Assembly (NCBI RefSeq): GCF_023954305.1
Contig: NZ_JAMLIG010000001.1
Coordinates: 3,244,001-3,308,000, forward strand
From: Mesorhizobium sp.
GTDB taxonomy: Bacteria; Pseudomonadota; Alphaproteobacteria; Rhizobiales; Rhizobiaceae
Length of the DNA: 64,000 bases
Reading direction: 5' to 3'
Shown here one piece after another: positions 58,489 to 64,000 of this stretch. Position 1 is the stretch's first letter. Every line of letters starts with the position of its first letter. The position numbers and the translations under genes were made by a program. Under the pieces are notes generated by a model. That model did no database searches and was not told where the DNA came from. It was given only the letters and a program-made list of their open reading frames with translations.

Positions 58489-59411
58489 GCGATGTAGTCT
58501 TTGACGCCTTGTTCGACCGGGCGGAACGTGCCGTTGTAGCCGGCGGCCCTGAGGCGGCTCATATCAGCCTCGGTGAAGCTCTGGTAGCTGCCCTTCAGAT
58601 GATCGGGAAATTCGATGAACTCGATCTCGCCGCGGCCGAGCTCGCCGATCACCGTCTCGGCAATCGCCCGAAAGGGCTGAGCGCGCCCGGTGCCGCAGTT
58701 GAATATGCCGCTGGCGCCGGTCTTCCACAGCCACAGATTGACGTCGGCGACGTCGCCGACATGGACGAAGTCGCGGCTCTGCTCGCCCGGTCCGAAGCCG
58801 TCATATGCGCCGAACAGCTTCGGGTTCTCGCCGCGCGAAACCTGGTTGAACAGGTGGAAGGCGACCGAGGCCATCGCGCCCTTGTGGGCTTCGCGCGGGC
58901 CGTAGACGTTGAAATAGCGCAGGCCGGCGACCTGTGAGGTCTCGCGTCCGAGCACGTTGCGGCGGACATAGTCGTCGAACAGTTTCTTCGAGTACGCGTA
59001 AACGTTGAGCGGGCGCTCGAATTCCAGCTCCTCGCGGAACACGGAGCCGCCGCCATAGACCGAGGCCGAGGAGGCATAGAGGAACGGGATCCTCGCGCCG
59101 AGACAGGCGTGCAGCAGCCGTTTCGACCAGGCGTAGTTCACCTCCATCATGAATTTGCCGTTCCACTCGGTCGTGGTCGAGCAGGCGCCCTGGTGGAATA
59201 CGGCATCCACATCGCCGAATTCCCGGGCTTCCATGCGGGGGAGAAATTCGTCCTTGTCGAGATAGTCGGCGATCGACAGGTCGGCGAGATTGGCGATCTT
59301 GCGGCCATCCGTCAGGTCGTCGACGACGAGAATGTCGTCTCGGCCCTCCGCGTTGAGCGCGGCGACGATGTTGGAGCCGATCATGCCGGCCCCGCCTGTC
59401 ACGATGATCAT
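58461..59411 (-). CDS. hldD: ADP-L-glycero-D-manno-heptose-6-epimerase (HldD)
   Basis: An extended SDR that converts ADP-D-glycero- to ADP-L-glycero-manno-heptose. The 316-residue protein has the NADP motif MIIVTGGAGMIGSNIVAALN, the active site FLYASSASVYGGG, and Tyr/Lys in NVYAYSKKLFDDYVRR. The signature HQGACSTTTEWNGKFMMEVN is specific to HldD. It is the first gene of the minus-strand unit hldD-waaF-waaC and is divergent from hldE across 146 bp. Confidence 0.95.
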   Translation of the reverse strand: MIIVTGGAGMIGSNIVAALNAEGRDDILVVDDLTDGRKIANLADLSIADYLDKDEFLPRMEAREFGDVDAVFHQGACSTTTEWNGKFMMEVNYAWSKRLLHACLGARIPFLYASSASVYGGGSVFREELEFERPLNVYAYSKKLFDDYVRRNVLGRETSQVAGLRYFNVYGPREAHKGAMASVAFHLFNQVSRGENPKLFGAYDGFGPGEQSRDFVHVGDVADVNLWLWKTGASGIFNCGTGRAQPFRAIAETVIGELGRGEIEFIEFPDHLKGSYQSFTEADMSRLRAAGYNGTFRPVEQGVKDYIAWLKARPSS

Positions 59412-59557
59412 GGACGCCTCTTTCTGTCCCGGAACGGCGTGGGTATAGTCGAGCCGGCCTTGCCTGTCGACAAAGCGGCACGGTTGCGCTCCGGCAGCCC
59501 AAGGTATATCGCCCTGCGGGCGTCGGCCCGGCTGGCCGCGTGCCAGACCGGACGAGA

Positions 59558-61039
59558 ATGAGCGAAACCTCCCTGCCTTCGATCGAGACGGTGCATCGCG
59601 TGCTTGGCCGCCTTGGCGAGGTGCGCGTGCTGGTGGCGGGCGACTTCATCCTCGACCGCTTCGTCAACGGCGTCATCGAGCGCATTTCGCCCGAAGCGCC
59701 GATTCCGGTGCTGCACGGGCGCAACGCCACACAGGCGCTGGGCGGTGCGGGCAACGTGGTCGCCAACATCGTCTCGCTGGGCGGCAAGGCGAGCGCGGTG
59801 TCCGCCGTGGGCGACGACCCGGCCGGGCACGCAGTGCGCTCGATGCTGGCGGATCTCGGCGTCGACACCGCCGGCCTCGTCTCGTCGCGGTCGCGCATGA
59901 CCTCGTGCAAGAGCCGCTTCATCGCGATGAACCAGCAGGTGCTGCGCTTCGACGAGGAGGAGGTGGCGCCGCTGGATGCCGCGACCCGGGCCGGGCTGCT
60001 TGCGCGCTTCGAGACAGCCGTCGGCGAGACCGACATCGTCATCCTGTCCGACTACGGCAAGGGCGTCCTCACCGATGGCATGGCCGCGAACCTGATCGCG
60101 ATTGCGAAAGCCGCCGGCAAGCCGGTTCTGGTCGATCCGAAAAGCCGCGATTTCGGCCATTACGCGGGCGCGACCGCGGTGACGCCCAACCGCAAGGAGC
60201 TCGGCGAGGCGGTCGGCCGCGCGGTGATGTCCGACGGCGAGATCGAGGCGGCCACGCGCGAACTGATCGCGGCGCATGGCTTCGACTTCATTCTCGCCAC
60301 CCGCAGCGAGAAGGGCATGAGCGTGGTCGAGGCCGAAGACGCGCGCCACATCGCCACCCAGGCGCGGGAAGTATTCGACGTCTCGGGCGCCGGCGATACG
60401 GTGATCGCCACCTTCGCGCTAGCGCTGGGCGCCGGCGCGCATCGCAGCGTTGCCGCGCAGATCGCCAATGCGGCGGCGGGCGTCGTCGTTGCCAAACGGG
60501 GCACCGCCAGCCTGACCGTCGAGGAACTGTCCGGCGCGCTGTCGCGTGCTTCGGGTCCGGTCCGGCACATCGATGCCGTGCTCGATTTCGCCGGCGCGGA
60601 AAGGCTGGTCGGCGCGTGGAAGCGCGAAGGGCTGACCGTCGGCTTCACCAACGGCTGCTTCGACATCCTGCATGCCGGCCATGTCACCCTGCTGCACGCG
60701 GCGCGCAGCCAGTGCGACCGGCTTGTGCTCGGTCTCAACAGCGATGCCTCGGTGCGGCGGCTGAAGGGCGAGGGGCGGCCGGTCAACGCCGAACACGACC
60801 GCGCCTGCGTGCTCGCAGCGCTCGCCTCGGTGGACGCGGTGGTGGTGTTTTCCGAGGACACGCCGCTGAGGCTGATCGAACTGCTAAAGCCCGACGTGCT
60901 GGTCAAGGGAGCGGATTACACGATCGACAAGGTGGTCGGCGCCGACATCGTGCAGGCCTATGGCGGCAAGGTACTGCTCGTCGACCTCGTCGAAGGCCGT
61001 TCGACGACGGCGACGATCCGCAAACTCAAGGGACAGTGA
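59558..61039 (+). CDS. hldE: Bifunctional heptose-7-phosphate kinase / heptose-1-phosphate adenylyltransferase (HldE)
   Basis: A 493-residue fusion enzyme. Residues 1-~330 form a ribokinase-fold sugar kinase (LGGAGNVVANIVSLGGKASA, REVFDVSGAGDTVIATFALA). Residues ~345-493 form a nucleotidyltransferase with the HxGH motif in FTNGCFDILHAGHVTLLHAA. It makes D-glycero-D-manno-heptose-1,7-bisphosphate and, after GmhB, ADP-heptose. The ATG at 59558 is chosen. It leads the plus-strand unit hldE-gmhA-gmhB-fkbM. Confidence 0.95.
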   Translation: MSETSLPSIETVHRVLGRLGEVRVLVAGDFILDRFVNGVIERISPEAPIPVLHGRNATQALGGAGNVVANIVSLGGKASAVSAVGDDPAGHAVRSMLADLGVDTAGLVSSRSRMTSCKSRFIAMNQQVLRFDEEEVAPLDAATRAGLLARFETAVGETDIVILSDYGKGVLTDGMAANLIAIAKAAGKPVLVDPKSRDFGHYAGATAVTPNRKELGEAVGRAVMSDGEIEAATRELIAAHGFDFILATRSEKGMSVVEAEDARHIATQAREVFDVSGAGDTVIATFALALGAGAHRSVAAQIANAAAGVVVAKRGTASLTVEELSGALSRASGPVRHIDAVLDFAGAERLVGAWKREGLTVGFTNGCFDILHAGHVTLLHAARSQCDRLVLGLNSDASVRRLKGEGRPVNAEHDRACVLAALASVDAVVVFSEDTPLRLIELLKPDVLVKGADYTIDKVVGADIVQAYGGKVLLVDLVEGRSTTATIRKLKGQ

Positions 61040-61043
61040 ACCG

Positions 61044-61616
61044 ATGCCGGGTCTCAACGACTATCTCGTCCGCTCGGCCGATGCGCTCGCTGCGATGGTC
61101 GAGCGCGACCTGTCGGGCGCGATGGAGAGATCCGTCGCGGCGGTCGTCGCCGCGCTGTCGGCTGGCAAGCCGCTTCTGGTCTGCGGCAATGGCGGGTCGG
61201 CGGCCGACGCCATCCACATCGCCGGGGAACTGGTCGGGCGGTTCCTGAAAAACCGCAAGGCCTACAATGTGATCGCGCTGCCGGCGAATGCAGCGGTCCT
61301 GACCGCCTGGGGCAACGATTTCGGCTACGATACCGTCTTCTCGCGCCAGGTCGAGGCGCATGGCGGGCCGGGCGCGGTGCTGCTCGCGATCTCGACCAGC
61401 GGCAATTCGCCGTCGATCCTGCTGGCTGCCGAGGAAGCGCGCAAGCTCGGCATGACGGTGATCGGCATGACCGGCGACACCGGCGGCAAGCTGGCGCCGC
61501 TCTGCGACATCCTGCTCAACGTGCCCTCGAGCGAGACGCCGATCATCCAGCAGGGCCATATCTGTCTCTACCACTTCCTGTGCGGAGAGATCGAGGCGCG
61601 GCTTACCGATGGCTGA
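61044..61616 (+). CDS. gmhA: Sedoheptulose-7-phosphate isomerase (GmhA)
   Basis: The first step of the heptose pathway: sedoheptulose-7-P to D-glycero-manno-heptose-7-P. The 190-residue SIS-domain protein shows LLVCGNGGSAADAIHIAGEL, the catalytic region ALPANAAVLTAWGNDFGYDT, and GAVLLAISTSGNSPSILLAA. It starts 4 bp after hldE and overlaps gmhB by 8 bp. Confidence 0.94.
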   Translation: MPGLNDYLVRSADALAAMVERDLSGAMERSVAAVVAALSAGKPLLVCGNGGSAADAIHIAGELVGRFLKNRKAYNVIALPANAAVLTAWGNDFGYDTVFSRQVEAHGGPGAVLLAISTSGNSPSILLAAEEARKLGMTVIGMTGDTGGKLAPLCDILLNVPSSETPIIQQGHICLYHFLCGEIEARLTDG

Positions 61617-62208
61617 GACGCAGGCGGAGTGGCGACGGCATCTCGCCGAGGCGGGTCTTTGGGTCCAGCCGCTGTCCGACCTCCGCGCCTTCCGCGGCCG
61701 CCCGGCGCTGTTCCTCGACCGGGACGGCACGATCAACGTCGATACCGGCTATCCGGACGACCCACGCAAGATCGCGCTGCTGCCCGGCATCCTGCCAGCC
61801 ATCCGAGTGGCAAACCAGGCGCGCTTCGCCACCGTGATCGTCACCAACCAGTCCGGCATCGCGCGGGGCCTGTTCGGCTGGGCCGATTTCGAGGCGGTCA
61901 ATCGCCGCGTGGTCGATCTCCTGGCCGCCGAGGGATGCCGCATCGACCTCGTGCTCGCCTGCGCCTATCACGAGGCAGGCGAGGGCGCGTTGAAGGTGGC
62001 GGACCACCCGATGCGCAAGCCCAATCCGGGCATGCTGCTCAGGGCGGCAGAGATGGCGGGGCTCGATCTTTCCCGCTCGGTCATGGTCGGCGACAGGGCT
62101 TCCGACGTCGAGGCCGGCAGGCGGGCCGGCGTTCCGTCGGTCTTCCTTTCCGACGGTTTAGGCGATACGGCGAAGGCGATCCTCCAGGCCATCCAGGCAG
62201 GTACATGA
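61609..62208 (+). CDS. gmhB: D-glycero-D-manno-heptose-1,7-bisphosphate phosphatase (GmhB)
   Basis: A HAD-family phosphatase of 199 residues. The nucleophile loop is PALFLDRDGTINVDTGYPDD, motif II TVIVTNQSGIARG, and later DRASDVEAGRRAGVPSVFLS. The usual zinc loop of GmhB (C-x-H...C-x-C) is altered here to CAYHEAGEGALKVADHPMRK, which keeps only one cysteine. Activity without zinc is known in some homologues, so function is still likely. It overlaps gmhA and fkbM. Confidence 0.88.
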   Translation: MAETQAEWRRHLAEAGLWVQPLSDLRAFRGRPALFLDRDGTINVDTGYPDDPRKIALLPGILPAIRVANQARFATVIVTNQSGIARGLFGWADFEAVNRRVVDLLAAEGCRIDLVLACAYHEAGEGALKVADHPMRKPNPGMLLRAAEMAGLDLSRSVMVGDRASDVEAGRRAGVPSVFLSDGLGDTAKAILQAIQAGT

Positions 62209-62948
62209 ACCGCAATTTCATCCGGGATTTCTTCCGCCGCCGCCGCATCGAGCGGCACGTGCGCGCGCATGGGCCGGTGTTCTCCTATCACGGGCTCGAG
62301 GTGCGCGTGCCGCCCGAAATCGGGCGATATGCGCTGAATTCGCTGATCCGCGGCAAATACGAGCCGGACGAGGCGGCGATGATCCTCAAATACCTGCCGT
62401 CCGACCTGCCCGTCATCGAACTCGGCGGTTCGCTGGGCGTGGTCTCGCGGCTCATCCGATCCCGCATCGGGCCGGACCGGCGCCATCTCGTGGTCGAGGC
62501 CAACGCCGATCTACTCGACACCTGCCGCGCCAATGCGACGGCGGGCGCCAGCCCCGGTGCCACCGAGCTCATCCACAAGGCGGTACACTACGACGCGCCG
62601 AGCGTCCGGTTCCATGTCGGCGTCGACGTGCACTCGGGCGCGGTGGGTGGCGGCGACGGCTCAGGATCGGTCCGGGAGGTCGGGGCAGAGCGTTTCGATG
62701 CGATCGTCGCCCGGCTGCCCGCCGGCACGCCCTATTCGCTGGTCAGCGATATAGAGGGAGCGGAATACGACATCTTCGAACGCGACCGGGAGGCGCTGGC
62801 CAGCGCGCAGGTGGCGATCGTCGAGATCCATCCGCAGATCTATGCCGCCCGCGGCGGCAGCGAAGCCCAATTTCTCAAGCTTGCAGAGGCTGCCGGCTTC
62901 GGGCTTGCCGAGCGGCAGGCAGATGTCGTCGTCCTCACAAGGAGCTGA
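62205..62948 (+). CDS. FkbM family methyltransferase
   Basis: A SAM-dependent methyltransferase of 247 residues. The SAM-binding motif I is LPVIELGGSLGVVSRLI, followed by LVVEANADLLDTCRANATAG. The ATG overlaps the gmhB stop (ATGA), so it is translated with the heptose genes. FkbM proteins O-methylate sugars or other hydroxyls. In this cluster a methylated LPS sugar is the simplest proposal, but no target is proved. Confidence 0.85.
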   Translation: MNRNFIRDFFRRRRIERHVRAHGPVFSYHGLEVRVPPEIGRYALNSLIRGKYEPDEAAMILKYLPSDLPVIELGGSLGVVSRLIRSRIGPDRRHLVVEANADLLDTCRANATAGASPGATELIHKAVHYDAPSVRFHVGVDVHSGAVGGGDGSGSVREVGAERFDAIVARLPAGTPYSLVSDIEGAEYDIFERDREALASAQVAIVEIHPQIYAARGGSEAQFLKLAEAAGFGLAERQADVVVLTRS

Positions 62949-62954
62949 TCGCGT

Positions 62955-63743
62955 TCATTCCGGCGGCGCACCGGCGCCGAGCGACATGCGATAGAGCTTC
63001 GCATCGGCCAGGAAAACGTAGAAGGCCACCTCGGCGGCGTAGATCAGGCCGGGCAATCCACACAGCACGTAGCGCTGGACAAGGTAGGTCTTGATGAAGC
63101 GGCCGAACGGCCGGAACGTCATCTTCGCAAAGCTGGTGCGGCGCCCGCGCTCGCGCATGTCCTGCGCCTTCAGCGTCGCGTATTCGGACGCTTTGCGGAT
63201 CTCCTCCGTCACCGAAAGGTTGCGGAAATGCAGGAGCCTGCCCTGCGCCACCTTCTCCACCGGGCCTTCGAAGATCATGCCTTCGTGAACCCTCAAATCG
63301 AGCATGTAGCGGACGCGATCCTTGCGGACGAGACGCTCGTGGTGGCGCGCATGCACGGCGGGCGGGGGGTATCCGTAGCCGGGGAGGTAGTCGATGCGCT
63401 TGAACGCATAGGCCGCCCTGTCGCCGGGCACGAAGCCCGCGAGCCACGTCCGCAACTCGTCGGACAGGCGCTCGTCGGCGTCGATGCCGAAGCACCAGGG
63501 ACCCGCGCATTGTTCCAGGGCGAACTGCTTTTGCGCTGCAAAGCCCGGCCATTCCCGCTCGATGAGCCGGATCGGAAAGCCGCGCGCCCGATAATCGCGG
63601 ATGAGCTCCAGCGTCCCGTCGGTCGAGCCCGAATCGACGATGACGATCTCGCGGAAGCCGCGCAGGCTGTCCAGGCAGTCGCCGAGAAAGCCGCGCTCGT
63701 TCTTGCAGATGATGTAGGCGGAGATCTGGATCGGGTCGGTCAT
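62955..63743 (-). CDS. GT2 family glycosyltransferase (WaaE/KdtX-like)
   Basis: A 262-residue family-2 glycosyltransferase. ISAYIICKNERGFLGDCLDS holds the first donor residues, and EIVIVDSGSTDGTLELI and FGIDADERLSDEL the DxD. The rest (HHERLVRKDRVRYMLDLRVH, RTSFAKMTFRPFGRFIKTYL) matches the WaaE-like group that adds glucose to the inner-core heptose. Placement beside the heptose genes supports this. It converges with fkbM, 6 bp apart. Confidence 0.85.
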   Translation of the reverse strand: MTDPIQISAYIICKNERGFLGDCLDSLRGFREIVIVDSGSTDGTLELIRDYRARGFPIRLIEREWPGFAAQKQFALEQCAGPWCFGIDADERLSDELRTWLAGFVPGDRAAYAFKRIDYLPGYGYPPPAVHARHHERLVRKDRVRYMLDLRVHEGMIFEGPVEKVAQGRLLHFRNLSVTEEIRKASEYATLKAQDMRERGRRTSFAKMTFRPFGRFIKTYLVQRYVLCGLPGLIYAAEVAFYVFLADAKLYRMSLGAGAPPE

Positions 63744-63808
63744 CGGGAGGTCCTGCGGCAGTCTCCCATAGCCGCGCGCGCTTGGCGGGTCAAAAGCCGG
63801 CTTGGCGC

Positions 63809-64000
63809 TCAGGCACGGTCGGACACCGCAGCCATGTCCACCAGCCCCTCGTCCTTGACCTGGCGGATGGTCAGCGCCGTGCGGACGGTGTCGACATTCG
63901 GCGTCGAGGTCAGTTCCTCGATGACGAAGCCCTGGAAAGTGGCGAGATCGGGTGCCACGCATTGCAGCATGAAGTCGGATTCGCCCGAGACCATCCACGC
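63809..64000 (-). CDS. Lrp/AsnC family regulator, N-terminus beyond the right edge
   Basis: Only the last 63 residues are inside the window. They are the C-terminal ligand-binding (RAM) domain: AWMVSGESDFMLQCVAPDLA, then FQGFVIEELTSTPNVDTVRT and SALTIRQVKDEGL-like text. The helix-turn-helix part lies to the right. Lrp/AsnC proteins sense amino acids. The regulated gene is not visible. Confidence 0.82.
   Translation of the reverse strand, partial: AWMVSGESDFMLQCVAPDLATFQGFVIEELTSTPNVDTVRTALTIRQVKDEGLVDMAAVSDRA

Overview
The window is high-GC DNA of an alphaproteobacterium. Its CtrA phosphorelay genes (sciP, ctrA, chpT), EipA (DUF1134), SqdB-type sulfolipid genes and large intergenic palindromes point to the order Hyphomicrobiales (Rhizobiales), most like the Phyllobacteriaceae. 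The genus cannot be fixed from the sequence alone. Most of the DNA is chromosomal core. Nothing looks like a prophage, plasmid or intact insertion sequence, and there is no CRISPR array.

Region 1 (1-13.6 kb) is an accessory catabolic cluster. On the minus strand five end-to-end overlapping genes encode a HyuA/HyuB-type ATP-dependent carboxylase or hydantoinase pair, malonyl-CoA decarboxylase, a MatB-like malonyl-CoA synthetase and a CocE/NonD hydrolase. A fused TRAP permease (DctQM) follows and runs off the left edge. Divergently, a complete three-gene TRAP transporter (dctP, dctQ, dctM) is read from the shared 342-bp control region. The HyuB homologue carries a C-terminal tail resembling the small subunit of acetone/acetophenone carboxylases. 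The likely job is uptake of an organic acid or ester, its carboxylation or hydrolysis, and entry into central metabolism through malonyl-CoA and acetyl-CoA. The substrate is unknown. This is the best candidate for an undescribed system.

Region 2 (14-32.6 kb) has tRNA-Met, a nucleotide-sugar oxidoreductase/aminotransferase pair, mnmA, and the cell-cycle block sciP, fliJ-like, ctrA, a small response regulator, chpT and eipA. A degenerate fragment of an AbiEii-like gene sits inside it. A copper-export operon (copZ-copA) under a recognisable CueR-type promoter follows, then HugZ, an SDR, a Tat-type FAD oxidoreductase and a GNAT protein.

Region 3 (32.7-54 kb) is rich in repeats: at least five large palindromes of about 130-170 bp, a pair of GGGGACAGTTTAC elements, another inverted-repeat element and a 116-bp tandem duplication. 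Among them are a DEAD-box helicase, the sulfolipid operon sqdB-sqdD-sqdC (sqdD begins inside a palindrome), a core-MetE methionine synthase homologue, a frameshifted Fic toxin with its antitoxin, a large coiled-coil protein with a perfect CtrA box, and enolase-superfamily, GMC and other oxidoreductases.

Region 4 (54-64 kb) holds a PQQ-type sugar dehydrogenase, greA behind an attenuator-like terminator, and a complete ADP-heptose and inner-core LPS cluster (waaC, waaF, hldD divergent from hldE, gmhA, gmhB) with an FkbM methyltransferase and a GT2 glycosyltransferase. An Lrp/AsnC regulator is cut by the right edge.
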